Positions 45,931-57,720 of a stretch of 64,000 bases of DNA are shown here, piece by piece. A model generated the notes under the pieces. The model saw only the letters and a list, made by a program, of their open reading frames with translations. It was not told where the DNA came from and ran no database searches. Position 1 is the stretch's first letter, and the number at the start of each line of letters is the position of its first letter. The DNA is taken from NCBI RefSeq assembly GCF_000276665.1, contig NW_004955473.1:2691833-2755832 (forward strand), given 5' to 3'. This DNA is from Chinchilla lanigera. Taxonomy: Eukaryota; Chordata; Mammalia; Rodentia; Chinchillidae. A program made the translations under genes and the position numbers.

Positions 45931-46107
45931 AGCTGGGTACATGGTGCATTCCTGTAAGCCCAATTACTCAGAGGCTGAGGCAGTAGGATTGAAAGTTTGA
46001 GCCCAACCTGGACTACATAGTGAGACTTTCTTTCAAAATTTTTTTTAAATGTTGGGTATGTAGCTCAGCAGTAGAGTACCACTGGGTTCAATCAGCAGAA
46101 AAGAGTA
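45931..46107 (+). mobile_element. B1-ID composite SINE
   Basis: B1 part 'agctgggtacatggtgcatt' to 'tgagactttctttcaaaatt', linker, then ID part 'gttgggtatgtagctcagca' to 'ctgggttcaatcagcagaa'. Diverged dimer. Confidence 0.75.
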
Positions 46108-46180
46108 AATTTAAAGATCTACATAATTTTGCCTATTTAACGTCTTTGTTTGGATATCAAATCAGAGTCAAGCTAGGATT

Positions 46181-46184
<4 letters not shown>

Positions 46185-46213
<29 letters not shown>

Positions 46214-46358
46214 TGTCTTTTTGAGCCAGGGTCTCACTATGTAGTTCAGGCTGGTTTTGAGCTCACTTTGCAGCCCAGGCTGGTCTGGAACTCGCAATGA
46301 TCCTCCTGCCTCAGCCTCCCTAGTGCTGGGATTACAGGCATGCGCCACCTTGCTCAGT
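46185..46358 (-). mobile_element. B1-like SINE, reverse
   Basis: T-rich tail, then 'gagccagggtctcactatgt', 'cagcccaggctggtctggaa', 'cctgcctcagcctccctagt', 'gggattacaggcatgcgcca'. The internal duplication is clear. Confidence 0.9.
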
Positions 46359-46394
46359 TTTTTTCTTTTTTGTCGAAACTAGGATTCTTGATTT

Positions 46395-46590
46395 CTGCCT
46401 TCTTGTGTTCCTCTTCCAATCTTCCCCATCTCAGTTCTTGGCACCACCCCATTGCTGGAGCCCAGAACAATCATTCTTGATTTTTCTCTTTCCCTCTCAC
46501 ATCCAATCAATCCAGTCAGCTTTGCCCCCAATATAAATTTCATAACCATCAGTTTCCCTGGGTCTCCTTTGCCACCAGTCTAGTCCAGTC
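46395..46590 (+). mobile_element. L2 LINE internal remnant
   Basis: 'gcaccaccccattgctggag', 'caatcattcttgatttttct', 'catccaatcaatccagtcag' match a characteristic internal L2 stretch closely. Confidence 0.75.
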
Positions 46591-47504
46591 AATGAGGATG
46601 AGCGGAGAAAATGATTCCTAAGGAGATGGCATTTATAGTGACCCTTCCAAAGGGTGGGACACCTGAAAATCCCCCAGGTAATCCTGGGAGGGATATAGGG
46701 GCCTCAGGCTCTGCAGGTAACAGAGTGGGTAGAACTTTTAAAAAGGCATTTTTGTCCTCTTCTCTTCCTTTCCTCTCCTTTCTTGTACAACTCAGTCCCC
46801 AAGCCATCAAATGCCAGGAGCCAGAGCCCAAGCCCAGGGAGAAAGGGTCTTACAGAGTCCCAACATGGTGTACAGAGCCACAGGACAAGCTGGGGCGAGC
46901 TGGGTGGGCAGACTGTCCACACCCGTGAGAGTCCCTGCGCGTGGTATCAGACCCCAGCGCGGATGAAGAGCTTGTGCATTTCGGGGAAGGGCAGCCCAGG
47001 GAGAGGCGATGGGATCCGAGCAGGTCAGCGTTAAGTCTGCAGAGTACCGAGCAACGTAAAGGGAAAAAGAGCCACTTTGCAGCAGGGAAGGCCGGCAGAC
47101 GCTATCTTACCCACAGGGTCACAACACATCGTCGGGAACAGACTATCCTGGCAAACATGAGGAATGTTAGAGAAACGCAAATGGGGCATGGTCTATGAGT
47201 ATTGGCCTGTGATCTTCAAGAGTACGCGATTCTTAGGTCTAACTAAGTTTTTAAAACTTGGAAAATAGTTGTCAGAAATATGATAAGCAAGGGGATCATA
47301 ATGTGAGTGTATAAAAGCTCAAACAAATAGAGAAGAAAAACTGAAAACCTCAAGAAAAGCAGCTGCCTTTTGAGGAATTTCATTTCTCTCACAAATCAGG
47401 TTCATAATGACAGTTTCTTTCTAGAATCCTGTACTTTTCCTTCATTCCATGTTTTCCTTCATAATTATAATTAATTATTTGTAGGTCTTTCTATTTAATG
47501 TGTG
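46591..47504. other. Intergenic, unique-looking sequence, no gene recognised
   Basis: Overlapping frames on both strands (46,589-47,198) with no recognisable domain. Donor-like CAGGTAAC occurs at about 46,713, but no acceptor pairing or conserved frame supports an exon. Confidence 0.4.
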
Positions 47505-47630
47505 TCTCCCGTACTGGACTGTTGTTCTCTTTCTTTGGCTGATTTTGTACATTACTGTGTTCTCAGCATTTGGCAGTGGCCTGACATACAGTCCTCTGTC
47601 AATAAATATTTGTTGACTGAATAAACGGGG
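47505..47630 (+). mobile_element. L2 LINE 3' end
   Basis: 'tgtctcccgtactggactgt', 'ctcagcatttggcagtggcc', 'tcaataaatatttgttgact' reproduce the L2 3' terminus, including its usual final repeat-rich motif. Confidence 0.75.
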
Positions 47631-48429
47631 AGGGGTGAGAGGGTGGCCAGCTTGTGAATTATGCACGGAAAGTGGTCATAGTCCTTTAGGTGTTGGATTC
47701 TGTGTGCAGGAGGCAATGGGCATTAGAATAGTCCCTCTCACCCATGTGTTTTTCAATCAGACCCTAAAACAGGGAAAGTCTGGCTGCCTGTGGAACTCTA
47801 GGGAACCGGAAGCCCTGGCAGAAAATTTCCCCCTGTTGGCATCCAGGGCATGGAGAAATTGTCTGCCTGCCAGCAGGAGATTCAACCTGAGAACTTGGCA
47901 ACCTCGAGGGCTTACCCGGAACTGACACATATCCGGAAAAGTCCACAACCACAGAAGCTGGCTTTACCCTGCAGCTCCTGGCAGAGGTCCAGGGTCACTG
48001 TGCCACATTTCTCCAGAGTCCAGATGCGAAAGGGACAAGTGACCAGCAGAGAGTCTGCTGGAACTGCCCCCGGGGATGAGCTCTCACCTACCCACTTCTC
48101 TTATCTCATCTTCAGACAGGAGGTCTGGCCCTGAGTAGCTGGGGGTGGAAACAGGGAAACATTCCAGGCAGAGAGAAAGTCTAATTGAAATAAACACACA
48201 CGGCCATAATGTGCATCAAGGTCTGGTAAGTAGAGGGATATGACTGGAACTTGGGATAAGAGGTAAAGCAAAGCAAAAGATGAGGTTCAAAGTGCAAAAG
48301 TCCACCTCCCGGTGCCTTCCTGAGGAAAGTGAACTTTACCCTGCAGCAACGGAGAACCACCGATACAGCCAGTTTCACGCTATGACATTTTCACCTGAGT
48401 GCCGGGTGGGTAGTGGTTTGGAGCAGGAG
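47631..48429. other. Intergenic, no gene recognised
   Basis: Several overlapping frames on both strands around 47,635-48,134 have no family resemblance. Confidence 0.4.
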
Positions 48430-48990
48430 GAAAACCATTCACAACGGTATTGAAGTAGTCCAGGCAGTGCATACTGACAGCTCAATGTAAGGTCAAGGTG
48501 GGAGCACAGAGAAAGGGACGGTTAAGAGAGGCAGAGCTGCAGTTCACACGTGAGGGGTGGGAATGACAGGCAAGACGTGCAAATCTAGGCTGCTAGTGCT
48601 TTCACTGGGGTGTACAACACAGGCAAGAAGTGAGTTCGTCTGCACACGTTAAATTTGAGAAGCTGGTAGATTGCCCAGGTAGAGATGTCCAAGGAGCAAT
48701 TGAATACACAGGTCTGAAGTTCAGCAAAAAAGTCAAAGCAGGGGACACAGACTTAGAAATCATTAACACATAACTAAGTCATCACAGTAAACGGGGCCAC
48801 TCACAACGTGTGTAGCATGAGAACCAGAGGCTAAGGAGAGAGCCTGAGATTTCTCCACTGCTTAAAGAATGGTCAGAGGAAGGGTGACCATTGACGCTGG
48901 AGAAGGTAGCAGGGGTTATGTCTTCTAAATACAAAGGGGCACACTTTTGAGACATGGGGAAGTGTCAATAGTGTAGAACAGCACTGCAAA
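48430..48990 (-). mobile_element. L2 LINE remnant, reverse
   Basis: 'ttgaagtagtccaggcagtg', 'acacgttaaatttgagaagc', 'gtagagatgtccaaggagca' and 'gagagcctgagatttctcca' follow reverse L2 order. Confidence 0.55.
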
Positions 48991-49220
48991 GGGCTAAAAA
49001 TGTCAAGCGAACCAGGGCAAGTATGAAGGAAAAATCCTGACACCACCAAGATGCCAAAGAGGATTTCTCTGACCTGAGGATATTCCCCTGTAGATGTGCA
49101 AAACTTTCAGAATTCTATGGATAAATCAACCTTTAATTCAGAAAGAAGGCTATTCTAAGTAGGTGTCATTTCTAACAAGAATTTCCTTCAGGCGGAAGGG
49201 CAAAATGGGCTCATAACTTG

Positions 49221-49885
49221 TTAGGTGAATCGTGTCCCCCAGAAAGACGGATTGGCATCCTAACCTCCTAGCACTTCAGAATGTGACCTTATTTGGAAAT
49301 AGGTTGCCGAGGATGGGATCAAGTTAGGATGAGGTCATAGCAGAGCAGAGGGAGCCTTTAATCCAATATGACTGGTGTCCTTAGAAGAAAAGAGACAGAG
49401 AGATAGATCAACAGGGACAACATAGTGCAGAAGCGCCTAGCCAAGTAATGCCAAAGATAGGCAGGCACCACCAGAAACCACAAAGGGATCAGGCAGCATT
49501 CTGCGCAAAGTCTTTCCATTTCTGTTGTTTTAAGCTGTCTCTTTTGCGGTACAATCGTCCCTGTGTACCCACAGATTTCACATCCATGGTTTCAACCTAC
49601 TGCAGCACAAAAGTCTTCAAATCTCTTCCCAGTATTCCCTAAACAGTGCAGCTAAAACTATTTCCAGAGCATTCATTTTGGATTAGGTATTATAAATTAT
49701 CTAGAGATGATTTAATCTATATGGACATAACTAATGTAGATGCAAATATATTGCCATTTTATATAAGGGGCTTGAACATCTGCAGATCTGGGAACCCAAG
49801 GACAGTCCTAGAACCCACCCCCTTTGGGGTCTGAGAGACAACTGTAAATTTGTTATATCACCTCTAGGAAACAAGTACAGTTAGG
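49221..49885 (+). mobile_element. MaLR (MLT1-like) LTR split by a Tigger element
   Basis: An old, solitary LTR of the ERVL-MaLR type: 'tgtgaccttatttggaaata', 'ccaatatgactggtgtcctt' and 'ttctgttgttttaagctgtc' are in order up to 49,551. It resumes after the Tigger insertion with 'aatttgttatatcacctcta'. No internal retroviral genes are present. Confidence 0.7.
49552..49844. mobile_element. 293-bp Tigger-type MITE nested in an LTR
   Basis: Ends CAATCGTCCCTGTGTACCC and, in complement, CAGTTGTCTCTCAGACCCC are inverted repeats. TA duplications stand at 49,550-49,551 and 49,845-49,846. The interior ('ggtattataaattatctaga', 'cattttatataaggggcttg') matches a common mammalian Tigger non-autonomous family. 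Confidence 0.85.
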
Positions 49886-50274
49886 AAATATAAAACAGTG
49901 CCATTGCCCTGGGGACAAGCTCCCACTGATCGGATAAACCCTCACTAAGAAGGGTTACTGTAAAGATCTCATTCCAACGGAAACATCTGGCTACTTCTAG
50001 GAGAACAGACAAGCTGAGAAGAGCAGTAAAAGTCTTGGTGCCATTCCAAGGAGTTTAGATAATCTTTGCTCTTGGAGAGATTTAAGTTGTTGGGTCTGTA
50101 AATCCCAATGTTTAAAGTGGAAATCAAAATTTATGTCTTTCTTTGGAGTGGTTATTTTACAAAAAAATCCAAATGCCTTTCACTGTAGGTAATATCCTTG
50201 TACAGATAATAAATAGCAACAACAACAAAATAATTATAGAGGAAATAACATTGGGAAGGGGGACATGGCCATTT

Positions 50275-51080
50275 TATTGCACTATTTTTCTCCACCTTCC
50301 TTTTCTCATTAATAGACTTTATTTGTAGAACAGCTTTAGGTTTAGAGAAAAACTGAGCAGTAAGTACAAAGCGATCCCTTACAACCACCCTTCTGTCTCA
50401 TTACCGTGTCCTGGGCACCAAACTTCCCCTATTATCAACATCTTGCATTAGTGTGGTAAGTTTGTACAGTTAATGAAGCGATATTGTTACATTAATATTA
50501 ATCAGACTTCATAGTTTACATTCAGGTTCAATTTTTGTGCAGTATAGTTCCATGGGGCTTGGTTTATGAATAATGTCTTGTTTTGTTTTGTTTTGTTTTG
50601 TTTTGTTTTTCTCTGGAACCGGGAACCGAACTTACGACCTTGCGCTTGCCAGGCAGGCGCTTTTGCCGCTGAGCTAAATCCCCAGCCCCCTGAATAATGT
50701 CATATATTGACCATTAGAGTACCAGACAGATACCCAAAAAATGCAAATCCCTTGTGCTTTACCTATCCATTCCCCTCTTCCTCTCATACGACCCCTGGAA
50801 ATCACTGATCTTTTTACCCTGTCTATATTTTTCCTTTCCAGAAGTCCTATACAGTTGGAATCATATAGTACGTAGCCTGTTCAGATTGGCTTCTTTCACT
50901 GAACAAAATGCAGTTAAGATTCATCCATAAATTCTTATGGCTTCATACCTCTTCTCTATTTATTGCTGTGCCAATTTACCATGGTTTACTTATCTATTAT
51001 TGAAGCACATCTTGTTTGCTCACAAATTATGGCAAACATGAATAAACATGTAGTACACATTTGTGTGTAGGTTTTTTGCA
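50275..51080 (-). mobile_element. Old L1M 3' region, reverse, split by an ID SINE
   Basis: 'aatagactttatttgtagaa', 'caccaaacttcccctattat', 'gttggaatcatatagtacgt', 'gcttctttcactgaacaaaa' are reverse L1M text. The ID at 50,578-50,690 splits it. Confidence 0.8.
50578..50690 (-). mobile_element. Young full-length ID SINE with (TTTTG)n tail, 11-bp TSD
   Basis: Complement of the ID family with head 'ctggggatttagctcagcgg' and a tail that appears as (TTTTG)n on the plus strand. TGAATAATGTC flanks it at 50,567-50,577 and 50,691-50,701. Confidence 0.93.
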
Positions 51081-51084
51081 TCCT

Positions 51085-51281
51085 ACCACATTGGATGTGG
51101 AACTCAGGGTTTTCTTACTCTACTACATCCCAAGCTCTTTTTAATTAAAAAAAAATTTATTTTGAGACAGGATCTGTCCAAGTTGCTAAATTGCCCACCC
51201 TGGGCTCAAACTTGGGGTCTTCCTGCCTCAGGCTCCTAGAGTGCTGGAATTATAGGAATGTACCACCATGACTGGCTGTTG
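51085..51281 (-). mobile_element. B1-ID composite SINE, reverse
   Basis: ID complement ('gtggaactcagggttttctt', 'actctactacatcccaagc'), an A/T linker, then B1 complement ('ttttgagacaggatctgtcc', 'cttcctgcctcaggctccta'). Confidence 0.7.
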
Positions 51282-52044
51282 GTTTTTATATCAATATAAT
51301 TTTTCAACTCATGGGGGGAAATACCAAAGAGGATGATTTCTGGATCATATGGCAAGAGTATGCATGGCTTTGTAAAAAACTACTATGTTGTCTTTTAACG
51401 TGGCCATAATGGAATGTAATACACATTTTAAAAATAAAGTAAATAAGTTTCGTACGCTCTTTGCCTTCCCAGCAGAAGGGAATGAGGGTTGCTGTAACTT
51501 CACATTCTTGTCAGCATGTGAGGTTATCAGTGTTTTGTGCTTTAGTCTTTCCGGTAGTTATATAGTGGTATCTTGTTTTATGCATAGCTTCAGGCTAAAC
51601 CTAGGACATGGACATCTCTAAGATTGGGAAGGTGATCTTTACAAACGGAAACATTTCTTCATAAATAGGGACAGCCTGTGCCACAGGTAAATAAACTTTT
51701 ATTTTAAAAGTAAATATTCAATTTGAAAATAACACACAAGTATGTTCCCCAGGAGGAAATGGCAGTGGCTGGAATGCCGCAGAGTTGGTGAGAATTTCAG
51801 AGGCCAAGAGATGACTCTGATCCCGCCTCTCTACATCCGGAACTAGTTGTTTCCTGTCAGCCATCTTCTCTGTAGAGCTCCACCCTCCCACACCTGCTGT
51901 CAGTCTCCTCTTTCCTTGTCTCTCTCCATGTTTCCAAAACCCTGTCTCCATCTGCTTCCCTCTCCCAGCAGTCTTGCTGGTCCTTTCCTCAGCTTGTAAT
52001 CCCCACTGCCCAAGCCCCATTTATCTTCTTTCCCCTCATTAGCC
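51282..52044. other. Intergenic, nothing recognised
   Basis: Possible further L1M text at 51,300-51,560 (ttgtcagcatgtgaggttat). No gene signal. Confidence 0.4.
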
Positions 52045-52300
52045 TTGAAAACATTATGCTAAGTCAAAGAAGCCAGGGGCAAAAAACACACATATTATAA
52101 GATGCCATTTATGTGTCATAGCTAGTACAGGGAAATTCCTAGAAACAGAAAGTAGACCAAAAGTTACCACAAGCTCAGGGGAAGGGAAATGGAGGGAATG
52201 AAGGGAAATTGCTTACTAGTTACTGAGCTTCTGCTTGACATGACCTAAGGTATGATTTTTGTTGTTGTTGCATATAATGAACAGTGATTATATGCTTCCA
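52045..52300 (+). mobile_element. L1M 3' remnant
   Basis: 'cattatgctaagtcaaagaa', 'gccatttatgtgtcatagct' and 'agaaacagaaagtagaccaa' are in the L1M order. Confidence 0.65.
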
Positions 52301-53019
52301 TTTCTAAAGATAAAAATTCAGGTGAGTGGAGCAAGTTTTAATTTTTTAAAAAAAAATTAGATAGCTCTTTCCTTATGTATGACCTTTATTTTTTCCTGCA
52401 AGTGTCTGGCCTTCTGTCAGCATCTGCTGGGTCTAGGCCTGAATCTTTTCTTTGGAAATTTTGAAGAAAGAACAAGAGTCTCATCTGGTGTCTAGGTCCT
52501 CCACCCAGAAGTAGGTGGAAGTGTTTTCTGGAAAACCAGGGAGGGCCCCATCCTTGACTGTAGCTTTGATATCTGAGGACAGATCAGAATGAGGCTCGTG
52601 ACTCAAAGAAGTCAGTGGAAGAAATCTACTTTCTAGTTTTCAAGGGCTAACAGCCACCTAAACTTCTGTCTGGCTTGAGATTTCAGACACTGTTTTTTGT
52701 AACTGGAACCAGTGTCTCCACAGGGAACACTGATTCTCCTCAAGGAAGACTGATAACTTGTGGACTAGTGCCAGACTCTGAGCCTTTGGGATTATTTGCA
52801 ATATAATCAGCAGGGTTGGGAAAGAGTTGTGCAAGTCTCATTCACATGGTTTCCCATCGGGCCAAAGAAGGCTGGTCTCTTGGGTAGAAACAGATAAGGG
52901 ATGAAGTGGCTAGGTTTTCCTCCATGTACATAGATTTTGCTCCCAATACCATTCAGTTGGGAATTAGGTGAAGTTCCAAAGGGCTCTTCCACTTTGGATA
53001 GCCCATGCTTTTTAAAATG
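52301..53019. other. Intergenic, nothing recognised
   Basis: No gene or clear repeat. Confidence 0.45.
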
Positions 53020-54330
53020 GGAATCTATCTGCTGCCTAACTCACTTGCTCACCAAGCACCCAGAAGGCAGTATATAGTTGGCGCTTCTCTACACACCTGT
53101 TCACCCTCCCTTCTGCCTTGCAGTGTATCTCCTTGTTCCTTGCCTTGCTTTGCTTCCTACCTGCTCATCCCCGACACTTCCCACAACTTCTCACTGCCCA
53201 GCTGCTTGGTACACTTTCACTGGTTACTTCTGATGTTCTTTTCTTCTTTTTCACCTTCCCTGAACTCTAGAGCAGGACTGACGTCCCCTCCCTTCAGATT
53301 TGAAACTCTCTTATTTTGGACTGTTCATGATAATAACTTCTTTTCTTCTTCACTTATGCTCTCAAATCCTGAAATCTCCTTCTTCCTCCATGGTCTCCTG
53401 TTTTTGTTTCTGTGATTAAGACTCTCAAATATGCATCTGTAGCCCAGTCCTTGGCTCGGGGCTCTGGATTCTCCTATCTTACTTTCAGATACACATCTTT
53501 CCATCTAGCTAGACCAAAGGTGCTTCAGACTCAGGATCCCTCAAACTAAACTCACAGCTCCGTCCTATGCCCCACCTCCAACTCCATTTCTTTCCTTGTA
53601 TTTCCTGTTTTGGTGAATGGCCCAATTTTCTCCAGCCACTTATATTTTAAAATTCAGGATCATCTGAATCACACTCCACTGCACAGTCAGCAGTGAATTT
53701 TAGTAGGTTTCGTCTTTCCAAAGTGCCTTGTATTTGTCTCTTTCTCCTCATCTCCTACTACCATTGCTTGATTTGGGGTTGTCTTACCACGTGACTACTA
53801 CAATACTCTTGCTGGGGCCCTGCTTCCTGCCCCTCCACCCACGGTCACCCCAAAGGGTTTCACTGTTGCTGTAGTTATATTTGAAATATATTAGTGCTTT
53901 GCACCAAACCCTTATTCATTCCTCCTTGACCAGCCTAATAAATACAGATTCTTTGCTCTGACCTCCAAATACTTCCTCAAATGGCTCTGACCTTTCATTA
54001 TAGCGTCTATGTCCACTGGTCCCCAATTTGGAATTTAAACTCCAAACAAGGGAACACATTCTGTTCATTTCCATCCTTATGACTTTGTCTTGCTTTTCCC
54101 CAGCTCACATGCCCTCTCACAACTCATCTGCCCAGGAATATTCTTCCCAGGCTTCAAAGCCCATTTTGATCATCCTTCCTCTTTATCTCTTACTCAGATA
54201 TGCCCTTCCCTTCTTTCGACTTTACGAAGCTTTCCTTATATACAATCTATCATATTTATGGCAGAGACCACCAGTTGTTGCACAATATCTGATCTGCCCT
54301 TACTCTAACAGTAAACCTAAAACGTTAAGG
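53020..54330 (+). mobile_element. Long L2 LINE remnant
   Basis: Consecutive L2 text in the sense direction: 'cctgttttggtgaatggccc' near 53,606, 'actactacaatactcttgct' near 53,794, 'cctccaaatacttcctcaaa' and 'ggaatattcttcccaggctt' near 54,134. Frames inside it (53,005-53,415 and 54,028-54,354) are remnants or chance. Confidence 0.6.
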
Positions 54331-54344
54331 TTGGTACTTAGCTA

Positions 54345-54480
54345 TCCTGAATAAAAACTACATTTCCCAGCATCCCTTGCAGATAGGTTTGGGCCTGAGT
54401 TTAAGTTCTGACCAAAGGACTATAAGTAAATGTACTGTGTGTAATTTTTAGGAGGTGTCGCTAGAGGTAAAAGCACATCC
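54345..54480 (+). mobile_element. Old mammalian interspersed repeat, unnamed
   Basis: 'actacatttcccagcatccc', 'taagttctgaccaaaggact' resembles a recurrent old mammalian repeat whose name I cannot give with certainty. Confidence 0.35.
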
Positions 54481-54819
54481 CCATTCCTTTTTCATTCCTG
54501 CTGAACAGAATAGGAAAGAAATGGCTGAAGCACTAAATGTCATTTTGGACTATAAGGTGACTTTGAGAATAAAATCTATACATGACAAAGCAACAAGACA
54601 GATGGAACTTCGTCTCCAACACCAAAGGGTTTGGCTTCCATCTCAATGATGATGACTTTCCATTCTATATATCTATTTTAGATGTCTGTCCTAAACTCCA
54701 GGTGTTGTTTTTTTTTTTTTTTTTTTAATTTCTTGCCTCCTGATTTATATCTTTGTGTGTCTGTGTGCATGAGTGGTGGGGATTATGCCCCAGACCTTGT
54801 ATTTTAAATGTAATTTTGC

Positions 54820-54928
54820 TATAAAATCTCTATAAGTTGCTCAGGCTAGGCATAAACTTGCCATATTCCTGCCTCAGCCTCCCAAATACTGTAACTGGGA
54901 TTACAGGTGCACACCACTGAACCCAGCC
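54820..54928 (-). mobile_element. B1-like SINE, reverse
   Basis: 'ttgctcaggctaggcataaa', 'cctgcctcagcctcccaaat', 'gggattacaggtgcacacca' mark a reverse B1. A T20 run at about 54,707-54,726 may belong to the same or an adjacent SINE. Confidence 0.75.
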
Positions 54929-55082
54929 CTGATTAACATCTGCATCCACAGCCCTTATTACTGTAAAACTCCATGCACTGGCCTTGGACTGACAACAAGC
55001 TTCTGTTACTTGAGGATTTTTTGTGGTTGATAAATGGTCCTGATCCCAAATAATCCAGTATAGCACAGCTTTTTCTGCTTTG

Positions 55083-55205
55083 TTTTATTTTGTAGTTTTC
55101 TTTGAAAGAGCTCTTGCTACAAATTGCAGGCTGGCCAGGAACTCCCCATGTAGCTCAGGCTGGCCTCAAACTCTCAGTGATCCTTCTGCCCCAGCCTCCC
55201 AAGTG
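55083..55205 (-). mobile_element. B1-like SINE, reverse
   Basis: 'ttgcaggctggccaggaact', 'gtagctcaggctggcctcaa', 'ctgccccagcctcccaagtg' is a diverged reverse B1 lacking part of the 5' end. Confidence 0.7.
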
Positions 55206-55524
55206 CCTGCCTTGTTTTATCTATGAGACCTTGCCCTAGTCCCTGCTTAACTTTTAGGGATGTCAGTGCATAATACAAAGGAAAGTGAACCCAAGGTGTT
55301 CTCTCACTAGCTTGGCAGAAAGCAAAATCATTTGGTAGAGCCCTCTAAAACAAGATAGCTGATAAATACGTGCTTACCTCCACATGTTTCTGGTTCCTAA
55401 CACAAAAATCATTTCTGAGGCCCAAGGAGAGCAGTATTTCTAAGGATAACTGAGGAGTATGTTAGAGAGGGTTATTTCATTTCACTTTCAGTCATGTATT
55501 GGTCCCAGGGAGAAGCACTCGCGT

Positions 55525-55765
55525 GTAGTCATTAAGACCATAGATTTTGCAAACCTATTTCTTCAGTTCAAATCACAGATCTATTGCTTCCTAGTTAGGT
55601 GACCCGAGGCAAGCTCCTTAAGCCCTCCATGCTTTCATGACCTTGTCCTTCACACTGTGATAGTAATAACACACACCTCAAAGATTGCTGTGAGGATGAG
55701 AGGAATTAATACACATAAACACTTAGAAATGTGTGTTATTAGTAATTCTTATAATTATTAGCTTT
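55525..55765 (+). mobile_element. MIR SINE
   Basis: 'caaatcacagatctattgct', 'gcaagctccttaagccctcc', 'agattgctgtgaggatgaga', 'acacataaacacttagaaat' is a nearly full-length MIR in sense order. Confidence 0.75.
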
Positions 55766-55789
55766 ATTTCCTCTTGGGAAGGTAATGGG

Positions 55790-56160
55790 GAGCAAAGTAG
55801 GTACTTCCTCAGTCTTCATGGGTCTTACAGTCCAGTGAAGAAGACAGCCATTAAACCATATGTAAGCAACTTTCCATTTAGAGTTGTGGTTAGTGCCACC
55901 AAAGGGCTTATGAGGGAAATCTCTCCTCATCTGGGGAATCAAGCCAGACGCCTGTGCTGCGGTGACACTGAAGCGCTGGCTTGCAGAAAGAGCAAAACAT
56001 TTGAAGAAGAGGGCTAAGACAGTGGCGGTGAGGAGGAGGGGGAAAGAGCCCGGGGGCTTCAGTGGTCTCTGGCAGGCCTGGTTGCTCACCCTGATGGACA
56101 GCATTCCTGGCAGACACGGAAGCCACCTGCAGCAAAGCGCTGCACACGTCCCACAACTGA
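55790..56160 (-). mobile_element. L2 LINE remnant, reverse
   Basis: 'gggtcttacagtccagtgaa' and 'gcattcctggcagacacgga' match reverse L2 landmarks. The 160-codon minus frame (55,739-56,221) and the plus frame 55,962-56,327 overlap this repeat and are probably not genes. Confidence 0.5.
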
Positions 56161-57539
56161 TAGAGAAGGGCCTTGAGGGCGAGGGAAAAGGGCACACGAG
56201 GGACTTGGGCTTTGGGAACAAATCCTCTTACCACCTGGTAAACTGCTGGGCAGAGTGGCACAGGTGCAGGGGTAGGGGGTTAGTACTTTTGTCTTGGGAG
56301 GGTGAGGGATTCACACAGATATTCTAGCAAGAAAATATCAAGGCAGAGATCACACAAAACTGGCCAAATCACCTTTGCAGTTGAATTTTAAAAGAAGGCC
56401 CTTGAATACTTAAGAAACCATACTTGCTGCGTGCGTGTGAATGGTTGAGTCAAGAGACCTCAACTGCTCCAATGTATTCCTGGCATGCACAGCCTTAAAT
56501 TAGAGGGGCTAAATAAAGCTGTGGCCTGCCCTTTCTGAAAGTTTGCCAAGCACTGATCTAGATCATGTGGGACCTGAGGCCTCCTCTGGGCTCATCTTAG
56601 GTTAGATGCTGGAACTTGCTTTTTGGCTGAAGCTTCTGACAACAGCCTTAATTTTAGTCATGTGTCATCGCTTTTCCAAAGACATAAAGTACTGGGGGTC
56701 TTCAGGGAATGCGAGTTTAGTCCTTAATAGGCCAAAGGGCTCACTGCCTAGAGAATAAATGTTCAGCTCCAAGCACCCTGCCCTAAATTGTTCTTTCCCT
56801 TTACATAGACCCATCGTCCTCATAGCTTTTAGAGCCACCCTTTGACATCTGAGGAACATCTGAAGTGCTCTTTCAGTTCGGCATCAGTAAATATCTCGGA
56901 CCGCCCAGGCAGTTCAGAGTCGTTCTCCACATCACCTTGTTTGGAAACATCACCATCTGGTGGATTCCGCTGCATCTTCTCTCAAAGACCTGGCTGTGTT
57001 TTGCCAATTGAGGGCATCCACAGTTTGTTAACTACTTCAGCTGCACACTGACTTTGAGATTGGTATCTGAGGAAGCCAGAATTGGGGGGGGTGGAAATAA
57101 GGACTATACCTTGTCCTTCTAAGCTGCAGTCTTGGCACACAGTCATCCTCACAATGCCCCCCACCCCCACCTCGGTCTCCTAAAGGGTTGGATTTTATCT
57201 CTGTGAACCTGGACTGCTTTTGCAAGGAACACAGGAAACTTTCAAAAGGTGGACAGGAACTAATAAATTGCTGTCCTTTCCTCCGTAGGTGATTGAAATT
57301 CCATCCTTGGAATCTGACAGGAAGGCTAGACTGCCTTCCTTCAAACGCACGCCCGCCCGGGCACGGTTGATCCTAGGGTCTTCAGGTCAAATTACCCTGT
57401 GGGCAGCCCTTCCTGCCACATGTTGTGGACCCACACTGTTCTTGCTTTCTGTGGCTACAGTAGTAGTGAAGTCTCTTAAACACTAACTTTTACTGGCAGC
57501 AATGTAGAAACACAGGTGTATTTGGTCCTAAATGAGTGG
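56161..57539. other. Intergenic, no gene recognised
   Basis: Short frames only. A G-run at about 57,083-57,092 and a C-rich stretch near 57,150 are noted. Confidence 0.45.
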
Positions 57540-57720
57540 GTCTGCCTGGGCTTTGCAGTGAAACCGACTTAGACTCAAACCCCTATTTCTCCAGACACAC
57601 TTGCACTATGGTTCTGCTACAACCCTTTCTGACCCTTTGTTTACCTGTATGGACCGGAATGACCACAATATCTACCCTCTGCATTTGGAATAAAAAGTAA
57701 ATGAGAAGGCAATTTTTGCT
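57540..57720 (+). mobile_element. MIR SINE, diverged
   Basis: 'gtgaaaccgacttagactca', 'atggttctgctacaaccctt', 'gtttacctgtatggaccgga' in MIR order with several changes. Confidence 0.45.

Noticed and set aside
53005..54354. Frames of 136 and 108 codons on the plus strand
   Set aside because: They fall in a long L2 remnant and have no intact L2 reverse transcriptase motif.
55739..56221. 160-codon minus-strand frame
   Set aside because: It overlaps MIR and reverse L2 sequence, with competing frames on the other strand and no domain resemblance.
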